Assembly: GCF_002000485.1 (NCBI RefSeq)
Contig: NZ_MLAJ01000007.1
Coordinates: 62,001 to 126,000, forward strand
Source: Rodentibacter ratti
GTDB lineage: Bacteria; Pseudomonadota; Gammaproteobacteria; Enterobacterales; Pasteurellaceae
Reading direction: 5' to 3'
DNA length: 64,000 nucleotides
Shown here: positions 1 to 10,345 of the stretch, in pieces
Layout: each line of letters starts with the position of its first letter
Position numbering within the stretch: the stretch's first letter is position 1
The notes under the pieces: generated by a model
What the model saw: only the letters and a program-made list of their open reading frames with translations
Told to the model about the DNA's origin: nothing
The model's database searches: none
Position numbers and translations under genes: made by a program

Positions 1-450
1 AATTTCATCAATAGGATAGTGACCTATTTCAGGGAAGATATATTTTTCTAATCTCGCCCAGTTTTTCTCCATAGTTAGCGGTTCAATTTCTTTACTTCTT
101 TTTTCTTTCCACAATAGAGCCACATTCAAGAAACTATTTTCATTTTGACCGCTTTTTAGTTTTTCTTGTTCTTCTTCATATTCTTTAGGTGAAATTCCTT
201 GAGCGAGCAGAGCATTATATTCTTCTCGTTTTTGGCGAGCTTGAGCAAGAGAAACGGACGGATACGTTCCAATAGTAAGCGATGTTCTTTTATTTGTCAC
301 AGGGTGATAATAATTGAAGATCCATGCTTTAGCTCCAGTAGGTTTTACACGCAAATAGAGCCGGTTCCCATCACTCAAATTGTATTCTGTCTTCTTTGGT
401 TTTGCTTTATCAACTTCTGTATTTGTAAGGGGTTTAGTAATGCGTGGCAT
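1..450 (-). CDS. int: P4-type tyrosine recombinase (integrase), N-terminal part, runs off window
   Basis: The minus strand is open from ATG at 450 to the window edge (150 codons). The protein begins MPRITKPLTNTEVDKAK, then has SDGNRLYLRVKPTGAKAW and the LTIGTYPSVSLAQAR motif typical of the arm-type DNA-binding domain (DUF4102) of P4-like integrases, at about residues 5-85. The start of the SAM-like core-binding domain follows from about residue 105. The catalytic domain would lie outside the window. AGGAAAAACT precedes the ATG. The gene points away from a tRNA-Val gene whose 3' end faces it, the usual arrangement of a P4-type island integrated in a tRNA. The element therefore extends to the left of the window. 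Family assignment is firm; the type of element (island, prophage, ICE) is unknown. Confidence 0.9.
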   Translation of the reverse strand, partial: MPRITKPLTNTEVDKAKPKKTEYNLSDGNRLYLRVKPTGAKAWIFNYYHPVTNKRTSLTIGTYPSVSLAQARQKREEYNALLAQGISPKEYEEEQEKLKSGQNENSFLNVALLWKEKRSKEIEPLTMEKNWARLEKYIFPEIGHYPIDEI

Positions 451-465
451 AGTTTTTCCTATTTG

Positions 466-519
466 TAGTAACAAGATTTTAGAGGAGTTTAGCACCTTGT
501 TACTAAACTTGTTACTAAA
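466..519. repeat. Three copies of CTTGTTACTA beside int
   Basis: CTTGTTACTAAA occurs twice in perfect tandem (496-507 and 508-519), and its reverse complement TAGTAACAAG lies at 466-475, just upstream of the integrase start. Spaced short repeats between an integrase gene and its tRNA attachment site are typical of arm-type integrase or excisionase binding sites. They may also bind a regulator of the int promoter. The function is inferred from position only. Confidence 0.5.
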
Positions 520-641
520 AACCGTGATTAGAGACAATTAAATACGAAAAGTTACGATAAGAGAAAGTGCGGAAAAGCCTTGTAAACACTGGATAAAACA
601 AAGCCCCACGTTAAGTTCCGCAGGGCTATGAAAGGGGTATA

Positions 642-718
642 TGGTGCGACTAGCTGGACTCGAACCAGTGACCCCCACCATGTCAAGGTGGTGCTCTAAC
701 CAACTGAGCTATAGTCGC
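642..718 (-). tRNA. valV: tRNA-Val (anticodon GAC)
   Basis: The 77-nt cloverleaf reads on the minus strand from GCGACTATAGCTCAGTTGG to the encoded CCA at 642-644. The anticodon stem CCACC/GGTGG encloses TTGACAT with anticodon GAC, and the T arm contains GGTTCGAGTCC. The 3' end faces the integrase to the left, so it is the likely attachment site of that element. Only one element boundary is in view, so the att repeat cannot be delimited. Confidence 0.97.
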
Positions 719-732
719 ATTGAATGCGGTGG

Positions 733-761
733 ATAATAAACAGTTTTTTTTATGAAGACAA
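733..761 (-). promoter_or_regulatory. Promoter of tRNA-Val
   Basis: On the minus strand, TTGTCT (-35, plus 756-761) and TATTAT (-10, plus 733-738) are separated by 17 bases. They sit 15 bases upstream of the mature tRNA 5' end. Assigned by consensus match and position. Confidence 0.6.
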
Positions 762-835
762 GTAATTTTCTTTAGTGACTATTTTAAATGATAAAAAAAT
801 AACCAAAAGGAGGAGAGCGTGTAGGGAAGTCTTTT

Positions 836-864
836 TTGATTTTGGCTTCTTTTAGGCGTATAAT
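836..864 (+). promoter_or_regulatory. Promoter of pykA
   Basis: TTGATT at 836-841 and a perfect TATAAT at 859-864 are separated by 17 bases, about 80 bases upstream of the pykA start. This is the best sigma-70 match in the 226-base gap between the tRNA and pykA. Confidence 0.7.
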
Positions 865-944
865 GCGCGCCGATTTATATTGCTCAAAAAATATTTGGGT
901 GAATGGTTTATTTAAAGTTAGCAAAATATTTACGGAGTAGAATG

Positions 945-2381
945 ATGTCTAGAAGGCTAAGAAGAACGAAGATTGTATGTACTATGGGTCCAGCAACTGA
1001 TCGCGATAACAATCTTGAAAAAATTATTGCAGCGGGTGCAAACGTCGTTCGTATGAACTTCTCTCACGGTACCCCTGAAGATCATATTGAACGTGCTGAA
1101 CGTGTTCGTTCTATTGCGAAAAAATTAGGTAAGACAGTCGCGATTTTAGGAGATCTACAAGGGCCTAAAATTCGTGTTTCTACTTTTAAAGATGGCAAAA
1201 TTTTCTTAAATGTGGGCGATAAATTCATTCTTGATGCGGAATTACCAAAAGGTGAAGGTAATCAAGAATCGGTAGGTTTAGACTATAAAACCCTTCCTCA
1301 AGATGTCGTTCCCGGTGATATTCTTTTATTAGATGACGGGCGTGTTCAACTAAAAGTACTATCAACCGAAGGCGCTAAAGTATTCACTGAAGTGACTGTT
1401 GGTGGTCCATTATCAAACAATAAAGGGATTAACAAATTAGGCGGCGGTTTATCTGCAGATGCATTAACTGAAAAAGATAAAGCAGACATTATTACTGCGG
1501 CACGTATTGGTGTTGATTTCTTAGCGGTTTCTTTCCCTCGTTCAAGTGCAGATTTAAATTATGCACGTGAGCTTGCTAAACAGGCAGGGTTAAATGCGAA
1601 AATTGTTGCTAAAGTTGAACGAGCTGAAAGTGTAGCAAGTGACGAAGCAATGGATGATATTATTTTAGCGTCTGATGTTATCATGGTTGCTCGCGGTGAC
1701 TTGGGTGTTGAAATCGGTGATCCTGAATTAGTGGGTGTTCAGAAAAAATTAATTCGCCGTTCACGTCAATTAAATCGTGCAGTAATTACCGCTACACAAA
1801 TGATGGAATCCATGATTAGTAATCCTATGCCGACCCGTGCGGAAGTCATGGACGTTGCGAATGCAGTATTAGACGGTACTGATGCGGTCATGCTTTCAGC
1901 AGAAACGGCTGCGGGACAATATCCGTCAGAAACTGTCGCAGCAATGGCCCGTGTTTGTTTAGGGGCGGAAAAAATGCCTAGCATAAACGTGTCTCGTCAT
2001 CGTATGGATAAAGAGTTTGATGATATTGAAGAAGCCGTTGCCATGTCTGCAATGTATTCAGCAAACCATATGAAAGGTGTTGCGGCAATCATTACTTTAA
2101 CCCATTCCGGTCGTACTGCCTTATTAATGTCTCGTATTAGCTCAGGTTTACCTATTTTTGCCTTATCTCGTAATCAGGAAACCTTAAACCTTTGTGCGTT
2201 ATATCGTGGTGTGACCCCGGTATTCAGCGATGCTGAATCTCGTAGCTCAAACGGCGCACAAACGGCAATTGCCTTATTAAAAGAAAAAGGCTACTTAAAC
2301 TCCGGCGATTTAGTGTTATTAACTCAAGGTGATGAGTTAATGAAACATACTAACGTATGTCGTACTTTAATCGTTGAGTAA
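945..2381 (+). CDS. pykA: Pyruvate kinase II
   Basis: Converts phosphoenolpyruvate and ADP to pyruvate and ATP, the last step of glycolysis, in the cytoplasm. The 478-residue protein starts [20 protein letters not shown], almost identical to the AMP-activated PykA type. It contains the Mg/PEP-binding [12 protein letters not shown] and [10 protein letters not shown] signatures and the B-domain segment [15 protein letters not shown]. The frame extends upstream to 903, but GGAG at 934-937 fits ATG 945 (or the adjacent ATG 942), and the family N-terminus matches there. It has its own promoter and a strong terminator. dnaB, alr and pgi follow, as in H. influenzae. Confidence 0.97.
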   Translation: MSRRLRRTKIVCTMGPATDRDNNLEKIIAAGANVVRMNFSHGTPEDHIERAERVRSIAKKLGKTVAILGDLQGPKIRVSTFKDGKIFLNVGDKFILDAELPKGEGNQESVGLDYKTLPQDVVPGDILLLDDGRVQLKVLSTEGAKVFTEVTVGGPLSNNKGINKLGGGLSADALTEKDKADIITAARIGVDFLAVSFPRSSADLNYARELAKQAGLNAKIVAKVERAESVASDEAMDDIILASDVIMVARGDLGVEIGDPELVGVQKKLIRRSRQLNRAVITATQMMESMISNPMPTRAEVMDVANAVLDGTDAVMLSAETAAGQYPSETVAAMARVCLGAEKMPSINVSRHRMDKEFDDIEEAVAMSAMYSANHMKGVAAIITLTHSGRTALLMSRISSGLPIFALSRNQETLNLCALYRGVTPVFSDAESRSSNGAQTAIALLKEKGYLNSGDLVLLTQGDELMKHTNVCRTLIVE

Positions 2382-2404
2382 TAGACGAGTTAGAATCAAA
2401 AGAG

Positions 2405-2429
2405 CGGTGGGATTTCCCACCGTTTTTTA
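2405..2429 (+). terminator. Rho-independent terminator of pykA
   Basis: The perfect stem CGGTGGGA/TCCCACCG (2405-2412 and 2415-2422) is followed by TTTTTT. It begins 24 bases after the pykA stop codon. Confidence 0.9.
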
Positions 2430-2500
2430 TTTTTCCTTTCGAGATAAAAATAGTCGTGGAAAGCGCCTCGAAAATTATTTATAAATCGTTAAAGTGATTT

Positions 2501-2570
2501 ACTCGCCTCTTCGGAGCCGTTGACAAAGCCAACCTTCAAAAAACTTTGTTTTTTCTGACCGCACTTTTTT
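2501..2570 (+). repeat. Two-hairpin repeat with uptake signal, copy 1 (copy 2 in lolA)
   Basis: The segment GCCGTTGACAAAGCCAAC, followed by TTCAAAAAACTTTGTTTTTT and TGACCGCACTT, closely matches 44091-44157 inside lolA over about 65 bases. The unit consists of a GTTGRC-AAA-GCCAAC hairpin, a second CAAAAAAC/GTTTTTTG hairpin and an AAGTGCGGT uptake signal in reverse orientation. Here it lies in the pykA-dnaB intergenic region, within about 200 bases that otherwise hold nothing recognisable. It looks like a dispersed repeat carrying an uptake signal. Confidence 0.7.
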
Positions 2571-2633
2571 CTTAAACCTCCCCTCTATTTGCGGTATCAT
2601 AAACACCAATCCTTTTTGTATTTCAAACTATCT

Positions 2634-4040
2634 ATGGCCTCGAAACCGCAAATTACCTCATCAGATAAACAAACCGCACAAGTTAGTATTCCACCTCATT
2701 CCCTTGAAGCCGAACAAGCCGTATTGGGCGGTATTATGTTGAGTAATCAACATTGGGATAGCATTGCTGAACGTGTGATTTCAGATGATTTTTATACCTT
2801 TGCACATCGTGCAATTTTTCAAACAATGGAAGATCTCATCCGAAATCAATCGCCCATTGATTTGATTACCCTTGATCAAGCATTAAAGAATAAAGGTATC
2901 AGTGAAGAAGTCGGCGGTTTTGCTTATCTTGCCGAGCTGTCGAATAATACGCCGAATGCCATCAATATTTTGGCGTATGCGGATATCGTTCGGGAAAAAG
3001 CGATCTTGCGGGAATTAATTTCCGTGGGAAATCGCATTGCAGAGAAAAGCTATTCACCAAAAGGACAGGATATCAAACTCATTTTAGACGAGGCCGAAAG
3101 GGAAGTTTTTGCCATTGCAGAAAAACGTAGTTCTTCCAGCGAAGGTCCGCAAAATGTCATTGCGGTATTACAGAACACGATTGAACGCATTGATACCTTG
3201 AGTAAAGTGAAAAACCATTCTGGGGTGACCGGTGTAACAACAGGCTTTACGGATCTTGATAGAAAAACGGCAGGGCTTCAACCTTCCGATTTAATTATTG
3301 TTGCAGCCCGTCCTTCCATGGGAAAAACCACCTTTGCCATGAACCTGTGTGAAAATGCAGCGATGGCAAGTGATAAACCCGTGTTAGTGTTTAGTTTAGA
3401 AATGCCGGCGGAACAAATTATGATGCGTATGATCGCCTCCCTTGCCCGAGTGGATCAAACTAAAATTCGTACCGGTCAAGGGCTGGATGAGATTGAATGG
3501 AATAAAATTAGTAGCGTATTCGGTATGTTTAAACAGAAGAACAACCTTTATATTGATGATTCTTCTGCCTTAACGCCAACGGAAGTGCGCTCGCGTGCAC
3601 GGCGTGTTTATCGTGAAAATGGCGGACTGAGCCTTATCATGGTGGATTATTTGCAACTTATGCGTGCACCGGCATTTTCCGATAACCGTACTTTGGAAAT
3701 TGCGGAAATTTCACGTTCATTAAAAGCCTTAGCGAAAGAGCTGGAAGTCCCTGTCATCGCACTTTCTCAGTTAAACCGAACCTTAGAACAACGGGCTGAT
3801 AAACGTCCGGTAAACTCGGATTTACGTGAATCAGGCTCGATAGAACAAGATGCCGATTTGATCATGTTTATTTATCGTGATGAAGTCTATAACGATAATT
3901 CTGAAGATAAAGGCGTAGCGGAAATCATCATCGGTAAACAAAGGAATGGTCCGATCGGTCGTGTACGTTTGAAATTTAACGGGCAATTTTCACGTTTCGA
4001 TAATCTTGCGGAACAGCGAGAATATCATGATGACTATTAA
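2634..4040 (+). CDS. dnaB: Replicative DNA helicase DnaB
   Basis: Hexameric 5'-3' helicase that unwinds DNA at the replication fork and contacts primase. The N-terminal domain begins PPHSLEAEQAVLGGIML. The RecA-like motor domain has Walker A ARPSMGKTT (around residue 225), the LSLIMVDYLQLM Walker B and the C-terminal SDLRESGSIEQDAD motif. The open frame begins at 2589, but the first 15 codons overlap promoter-like sequence and do not resemble the family. ATG 2634 (MASKPQ) gives 468 residues, close to E. coli DnaB. No strong ribosome binding site is visible. alr follows 9 bases downstream. Confidence 0.95.
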   Translation: MASKPQITSSDKQTAQVSIPPHSLEAEQAVLGGIMLSNQHWDSIAERVISDDFYTFAHRAIFQTMEDLIRNQSPIDLITLDQALKNKGISEEVGGFAYLAELSNNTPNAINILAYADIVREKAILRELISVGNRIAEKSYSPKGQDIKLILDEAEREVFAIAEKRSSSSEGPQNVIAVLQNTIERIDTLSKVKNHSGVTGVTTGFTDLDRKTAGLQPSDLIIVAARPSMGKTTFAMNLCENAAMASDKPVLVFSLEMPAEQIMMRMIASLARVDQTKIRTGQGLDEIEWNKISSVFGMFKQKNNLYIDDSSALTPTEVRSRARRVYRENGGLSLIMVDYLQLMRAPAFSDNRTLEIAEISRSLKALAKELEVPVIALSQLNRTLEQRADKRPVNSDLRESGSIEQDADLIMFIYRDEVYNDNSEDKGVAEIIIGKQRNGPIGRVRLKFNGQFSRFDNLAEQREYHDDY

Positions 4041-4049
4041 GGAAAAAGA

Positions 4050-5132
4050 ATGAACGTAAAACCGGCAACAGCAAAAATTAGTTCACAAGCCTTAAAACAT
4101 AATTTAGCGGTGATTAAACAAAAAGCACCGAATAGTAAAATTATTGCTGTAGTGAAAGCCAATGCTTATGGGCATGGCGTAGTATTTGTCGCATCAACTT
4201 TAGAGAACGATGTTGATTGTTTTGGTGTAGCACGTTTGGAAGAGGCACTTGCACTACGTTCAAACGGTATCACCAAACCTATTTTGTTATTGGAAGGATT
4301 TTTTGCTGAAAAAGATTTGCCTATTTTGGCGGTGAATAATATTGAGACCATTGTTCATAATCATGAGCAGCTCGAGGCATTAAAACGAGCAATTCTGCCG
4401 AGCCCAATTAAAGTGTGGGTTAAAATTGACACCGGAATGCACCGTTTAGGAGTTGCCCTTGATGAAGTGGAGGAATTTTACCAAGAATTGAAAAAACTCC
4501 CTCAAATTCAACCGCACTTAGGTTTTGTCAGCCATTTTAGTCGGGCTGATGAGCTCGAATCTGATTATACGCAACTTCAAATTAATCGCTTTTTATCTGT
4601 GACCCAAGATAAACAGGGAGAGCGTAGTATTGCCGCATCAGGGGGGATTTTGTTTTGGCAAGAATCCCATCTGGATTGGATTCGTCCCGGTATTATTATG
4701 TACGGTATTTCCCCAACGGATACGGTGGGGGCTGAATTTAATTTAACTCCCGTTATGAATCTGACTTCCTCTCTTATTGCCGTACGTCATCATAAAAAAG
4801 GAGAACCGGTCGGTTATGGCGGTATTTGGACAAGCCCTTGCGATACTAAAATCGGGGTGGTGGCGATTGGTTACGGTGATGGTTATCCGCGCGATGTACC
4901 GGAAGGTACACCGGTTTATTTGAATGGACGCATTGTGCCGATTGTAGGGCGTGTTTCCATGGATATGCTCACTGTAGATTTAGGTGCGGATAGCCAAGAT
5001 CAGGTGGGTGATGAAGTGATTTTATGGGGTAAAGAATTACCGATTGAAACCGTCGCTAAATTTACCGGTATTCTGAGCTATGAATTGATTACCAAATTAA
5101 CGCCACGTGTTATAACCGAGTATGTGGATTAG
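4050..5132 (+). CDS. alr: Alanine racemase
   Basis: PLP-dependent interconversion of L- and D-alanine for peptidoglycan synthesis. The PLP-binding lysine is K36 in AVVKANAYGHG. The catalytic tyrosine region VGYGGIWTS and VAIGYGDGYPR are both present. The 360-residue length is normal for Gram-negative Alr. AAGGAAAAAGA precedes the ATG. It lies 9 bases after dnaB and 25 bases before pgi on the same strand, so it is probably cotranscribed with both. Confidence 0.97.
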   Translation: MNVKPATAKISSQALKHNLAVIKQKAPNSKIIAVVKANAYGHGVVFVASTLENDVDCFGVARLEEALALRSNGITKPILLLEGFFAEKDLPILAVNNIETIVHNHEQLEALKRAILPSPIKVWVKIDTGMHRLGVALDEVEEFYQELKKLPQIQPHLGFVSHFSRADELESDYTQLQINRFLSVTQDKQGERSIAASGGILFWQESHLDWIRPGIIMYGISPTDTVGAEFNLTPVMNLTSSLIAVRHHKKGEPVGYGGIWTSPCDTKIGVVAIGYGDGYPRDVPEGTPVYLNGRIVPIVGRVSMDMLTVDLGADSQDQVGDEVILWGKELPIETVAKFTGILSYELITKLTPRVITEYVD

Positions 5133-5139
5133 CTTTTAA

Positions 5140-6807
<1,668 letters not shown>

Positions 6808-6823
6808 ATAAATCTGAGTGAAA

Positions 6824-6852
6824 AGTGCGGTCGGTTTTGACCGCATTTTTTT
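6824..6852 (+). terminator. Terminator of pgi built from inverted uptake signals
   Basis: AAGTGCGGTC and GACCGCA form a seven-base stem, TGCGGTC/GACCGCA (6826-6832 and 6839-6845), followed by seven T residues. It lies 19 bases after the pgi stop codon. Confidence 0.85.
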
Positions 6853-6887
6853 ATGCAAGAAATTATTTTTTTAATAGCCGATCTATT

Positions 6888-7050
6888 GTCAAAAAACTGT
6901 GTTGGCTCCCAACCTGCCCGTTGTTGAATGAGGCAATCCATCGCATCATAGCGTTGTTTGAGGATAAACCCTTGTGGGGAAGTGCGGTCGGTTTCATTGC
7001 CGTTTTGGTCGTATTGGAAAAACAGTTGATGATATTTACCGCTTGTTGAG
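6888..7050 (-). pseudogene. Rhs core remnant at the left end of the array
   Basis: Read on the minus strand, it encodes SGKYHQLFFQYDQNGNETD and continues to RAGWEPTQFFD. It is nearly identical to internal parts of the Rhs core at 8879-9050 and 12310-12480. Both ends are abrupt. The 5' edge lies at an ACAAGCGGT motif, exactly as in the fragment starting near 12483, and the 3' edge is at TTTTTTGACAA. No toxin tip or start codon is present. It marks the distal end of the array, next to pgi. Confidence 0.85.
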
Positions 7051-7060
7051 GGAGAAATAT

Positions 7061-7073
7061 ATTTTTAAAGAGC
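7061..7073 (-). promoter_or_regulatory. boxA-like motif, junction 1
   Basis: On the minus (coding) strand the sequence reads GCTCTTTAAAAAT, one mismatch from the rRNA leader boxA core GCTCTTTAACAAT. It lies just after the stop codon of the immunity gene at 7079 and just before the Rhs remnant. The same sequence in the same context occurs at 12495-12507. Confidence 0.4.
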
Positions 7074-7078
7074 GAAAT

Positions 7079-7492
7079 TTACTTTTTGTTTTTGGAATAA
7101 AATTCCCAGTATTTTTTATCAAACTCTTTGAAAGCCCGTTTTTTTCCTCGATCATAAGCAATAGAAAAATATTTCATGGCTTCATCATATTCTTCTAGTT
7201 CATAACAAACTCGACCCATTTGAAAATATTCATAAGCACCCTCTTGAGCTGTATCATTATTTAAAGCTCTAAGAGCCCATTCTTTAGCTTGAATGTAGTA
7301 TTTGTTATCAAAAAGATTATTAAATATACAATCAATAATCCAGTTAGAAATTTGCTCGGGCTGCTTATTTTTAGGTTCAGGTAGATCATTCCATAGGCTG
7401 AGTAAAAAATTAAGTTCTTCTTCTTGAGTTCTTTTTCCAAAAGAACTCATTTTTCTAAAAATGTCATGCACTTGTTCAATTGTTAAAATCAT
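7079..7492 (-). CDS. Probable immunity protein (TPR-like), partner of the 7501 toxin tip
   Basis: 137-residue soluble protein without a signal peptide. The C-terminal half has helix pairs resembling tetratricopeptide repeats (YEYFQMGRVCYELEEYDEAM). It follows the toxin tip by 8 bases with its own ribosome binding site (AGGAAAAATT), the standard toxin-immunity order. It is a clear paralogue of the protein at 12499: both share WNDLPEPK, YFQMG/HFQMG, and end EFDKKYWEFYSKNKK. That one sits beside a paralogous toxin tip, so the pairing is supported twice. No catalytic function is expected. Its role as a neutralising partner is inferred from position. Confidence 0.75.
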   Translation of the reverse strand: MILTIEQVHDIFRKMSSFGKRTQEEELNFLLSLWNDLPEPKNKQPEQISNWIIDCIFNNLFDNKYYIQAKEWALRALNNDTAQEGAYEYFQMGRVCYELEEYDEAMKYFSIAYDRGKKRAFKEFDKKYWEFYSKNKK

Positions 7493-7500
7493 AATTTTTC

Positions 7501-9438
7501 CTATTTTATTGGTGGTAAATATCGGTCAGAGAGTTTTCCTCCATTTGAGCGATTTATTTTATAGTAATCTAATTCATAGTTATTAGGGTCTCGCATCCAT
7601 TTACGAACTTCGGGTGATCTAGCTCCATATTTTTTACCTGTTGAGTTCCACCATTTTACAGCATCAATTTTATGAGACATATCAGCTTCAGACAGTGGTC
7701 TCCATGTTCCTTTTGAATCTTTGAACAAAGTTCTTCCGCCTAAAGTTTGAATTCTTCCTTCTTTTCTCATTCTCTCAATGACTTTCCGCCCAGTTCGGCT
7801 ATTTTTACTTGGTGTATTGCCCATATATTTTCTACGACAAGAAGCGAGACCAAACGAATCGATAAAATCAATAGAGTTTTGAACGTAGGAATACGGTGTT
7901 TCCCCTCCGTCTAGTCCAATCGGGTCTGATGAAAGGTAATTTGATGTTTCAGGATCATAGTAACGGAAACGATTATATGCCAATCCCGATTCTTCATCGT
8001 AGTATTGCCCTGCAAATAACAGATTAGGATCTAATGATGAGTTTCGGTTGTAGTTGCTAAATGGTAACCCCTACAGGCTATGCTTTTCTTTTCGCCATAG
8101 GGTTCTACCTTGCGGATTAAGAAGAGCAATAACTTGTCCATTCGGTTGGCAAATGGCATAACCTGTTTCCTGCTTCCATTCGATGAAGTTACCGTCAATC
8201 GTTTGTTTAAGTTGCTGATAGTTATCCTGTTGAGCGATTAATTCAAATCCGTTAAATACGGAGTGCCGTTCGCTAATGAGTTCATCGTTTTTGAAAGTTC
8301 GAGTGTAGGCGAGTTGGTCGCTGTCCCACAGGTATTCAATGCGTAGATGTTGTTTCGGACATGCTTTTGAAATCCGTCTGCCCAAGGCGTCATATTTATA
8401 ATGCCACACCTCACCTTTTGGTGTGGTGATACCAATCAGTTCGTTTTTGCCGTTCCAGCGGTAGTTGGTTTCTTGTTTTCTAAAGCCGTCCCGTTTTTCA
8501 ACCTTGGTGACTAACCGCCCCGCTTTGTCATATTCGTAGTAGTTTTCATTTAAGCGGTGGAGTTTATGCCCCTTTTGGTAAATATCCTGATGTGGGATAA
8601 TTTGCCGCTGTGCCTGATACTCCGGGTGGTATGGGTTTTGAATTAAGCCGTAATTTTCATGTCCTACCTGGCGTTGGGTAAGGTAGCCACATTCATCATA
8701 GGCATAGCGTTCTTGTTCACGGTTTTGGTTGTGAATTTGGGTGATTTGGTTATTTCGGTTTAGGGTGAAAAAGTGCTGTTCGCCTTTGTCCTTGGTTTCA
8801 AGGGGGTTCAGCGCCTTGTCATAGCGGTAATGTTGATTGACCTCAGCAAAACTTGGGGCATCAATGCCGGTGGCTCGCAGTTCGTCTTTGTCAAAAAACT
8901 GTGTCGGCTCCCAACCTGCCCGTTGTTGGGTGAGGCAATCCATTTCATCATAGCGTTGTTTGAGAATAAACCCTTGTGGGGAAGTGCGGTCGGTTTCATT
9001 GCCGTTTTGGTCGTATTGGAAAAATAAGGCGTGTTTTTGACCGCTTGTATCCGGCAAGTTGAGTTCAATTAACTCACCGAGACTATTGTACTTAAATTGC
9101 GTGATGATAGTCTCATCTTTCCCCTCAATATAGAGCGTTCTCGTGAGGGTTTGGGCTTCATCATCATAAGTGCGCTCAATTCGGTGGCCGTTTTGGGTTT
9201 CTTTGATAATACGGTCGTTAAGGTCGTAGTCAAAGGTTTGTCGGCTATACAGGCTTTGAATCGCGATAACTCTGCCGAGGTTATCGTATTCGTAAAAATA
9301 GCTGTCGTCAGTTGTGATAAGGCGAATTAGGCGATAACCTGGGTCGTAGTCATAATGGGTAACGTTCCCCTCGCCATCGGTTAGGCTTTTGAGCAAGCCG
9401 TTTTCGTTGTAGGTATAACGCCAACGGCTATCGATAGC
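7501..9438 (-). pseudogene. Rhs fragment A: core plus GH-E-type nuclease tip, split by an in-frame TAG
   Basis: The frame encodes YD-repeat Rhs core (YRLIRLITTDDSYFYEYDNL and many YD motifs), the terminal core boundary ESGLAYNRFRYYDPETSNYL...DSFGL, and then a variable tip. The tip has ADMSHKIDAVKWWN and the final DPNNYELDYYKINRSNGG, which resembles the GH-E group of HNH/endonuclease VII nucleases. TAG at 8071-8073 stands in phase where the sister copies have TGG (Trp: SLWGL). The upstream end stops at codons AIDSRWRYTY (9438), where a 107-bp repeat begins. There is no PAAR or N-terminal region and no start codon. It is therefore a silent cassette, and the tip could be expressed only after recombination or readthrough. 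Confidence 0.85.
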
Positions 9439-9534
9439 GGAGAGAGCAAGCGGTCAGATTTATCTAATTTTTGCAAAATTTTAGGAAAACTCGACCGCTT
9501 GAACAACATGTTATCAAGTTAATTTTTAAAGAAC
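9428..9534 (-). repeat. 107-bp junction repeat, copy 1 (boxA plus inverted CAAGCGGTC)
   Basis: About 85% identical to 10338-10444. Read on the minus strand it starts with GTTCTTTAAAAATT. It contains CAAGCGGTC and its inverted copy GACCGCTTG as a 9-bp stem (plus 9493-9501 and 9447-9455), and ends CTTGCTCTCTCCG next to the Rhs sequence. This copy precedes Rhs fragment A; the other precedes the orphan tip at 10148. Confidence 0.8.
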
Positions 9535-9563
9535 AATGATGGTACTCTTTTGTAACAAGTACC
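9521..9563 (-). promoter_or_regulatory. boxB-like hairpin followed by boxA-like motif, junction 2
   Basis: On the minus strand the hairpin GGTACT...AGTACC (plus 9541-9563) lies six bases upstream of GTTCTTTAAAAATT (plus 9521-9534). This hairpin-then-boxA order is that of rRNA nut-like sites. The hairpin followed by GTTTTTTT on the plus strand could also act as a terminator for rightward transcription. Function is inferred. Confidence 0.4.
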
Positions 9564-9614
9564 GTTTTTTTAACATTTATCATCCGCCACAGACGAGCGC
9601 CATCGTGGGAAGCC

Positions 9615-10136
9615 CTAATCTGTTATTTTTATATCAGGATATAACTTAATATAACTTTTTATAGCAATAGTAAAAACACTACCAAGCCATCTAGAAACTA
9701 AAGGATAAAATTCTTCACAGGGCTGATTTTCTTGATTTGTATATTGATAGTTATCATTTTTCAAATCGTTAAATAAGCAATGGTTTTCAAAAATTAATTT
9801 AGAATATTCATCTTTTGTTAGATTTTTATATGTTTGAAAATATCCACTCCTCCATTGCATATCGTTCACAATAGTTGGCTCGATGAGGAAATTCTCTTTG
9901 CTCAAATTAATGTCAGAACTAAGTTCGCTAGTAACATCTTTATAGATGTACACAATACTAAATTCAGGTGGGCTATCTTCTTTCCATACTAGATCATTTT
10001 TAGCTACAAGACCATGAATAAATCCAACGCCTTTAATTTCAAAGCTAAAGAGATCCCCAACTTGTGGTCTTTTATAATTCCGCTTACCTTTCACAATTAA
10101 AGATACGATTTCATCTGATTTTATTTCGTTTTTCAT
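9615..10136 (-). CDS. Probable immunity protein, Imm26-like
   Basis: 173 residues if started at ATG 10136, which has AGGAGTTAATTAT before it; the frame extends further, into the toxin-tip gene. The N-terminal segment RPQVGDLFSFEIKGVGFIHG, followed by FSIVYIYKD, resembles the Imm26 group of polymorphic-toxin immunity proteins. No signal peptide or membrane segment is seen. It directly follows the orphan toxin tip at 10148 (11 bases apart), so it is most likely that tip's immunity gene. The family match is from memory of the pattern; position is the stronger evidence. Confidence 0.6.
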   Translation of the reverse strand: MKNEIKSDEIVSLIVKGKRNYKRPQVGDLFSFEIKGVGFIHGLVAKNDLVWKEDSPPEFSIVYIYKDVTSELSSDINLSKENFLIEPTIVNDMQWRSGYFQTYKNLTKDEYSKLIFENHCLFNDLKNDNYQYTNQENQPCEEFYPLVSRWLGSVFTIAIKSYIKLYPDIKITD

Positions 10137-10147
10137 ATAATTAACTC

Positions 10148-10345
10148 CTATGAATTTAATAAATGACCGTAGCCATTTTCTTTTAGCCAATTTTCTCCCC
10201 ATTTTACGGCTGCGTCATAATGTGACCTATTTGGAGAAATACTATTTTGTATATTGGTAAATGTGTTATTTGTAGCACCTTTTCTTGCATTGATAACAGC
10301 TTGTTCTATACTTCTAGCTTGGTTTCTTGGCAATTGACTATTGAT
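10148..10345 (-). pseudogene. Orphan toxin-tip fragment D, no Rhs core
   Basis: The frame reads LPRNQARSIEQAVINARKG, continues through NSISPNRSHYDAAVKWGENW and ends GYGHLLNS. This pattern occurs at the extreme C-terminus of some Rhs and contact-dependent toxins; I cannot name its activity. It has no canonical start (the first possible codon is TTG 10333) and no Rhs core upstream. Instead the 107-bp junction repeat abuts it. It is therefore a toxin end cut off from its carrier, retained beside an intact immunity gene. Confidence 0.6.

Noticed and set aside
199-468. Open frame of 89 codons on the plus strand at the left edge
   Set aside because: It is antisense to the integrase gene, whose protein matches P4-type integrases over all 150 codons.
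903-944. Longer pyruvate kinase N-terminus from ATG 903
   Set aside because: GGAG at 934-937 and the family N-terminus (SRRLRRTK) support ATG 945.
6825-7049. Plus-strand frames resembling one another at 6825-7049, 8773-9027 and 12091-12483
   Set aside because: They are the antisense of three copies of the same Rhs core segment; the similarity comes from the minus-strand genes.
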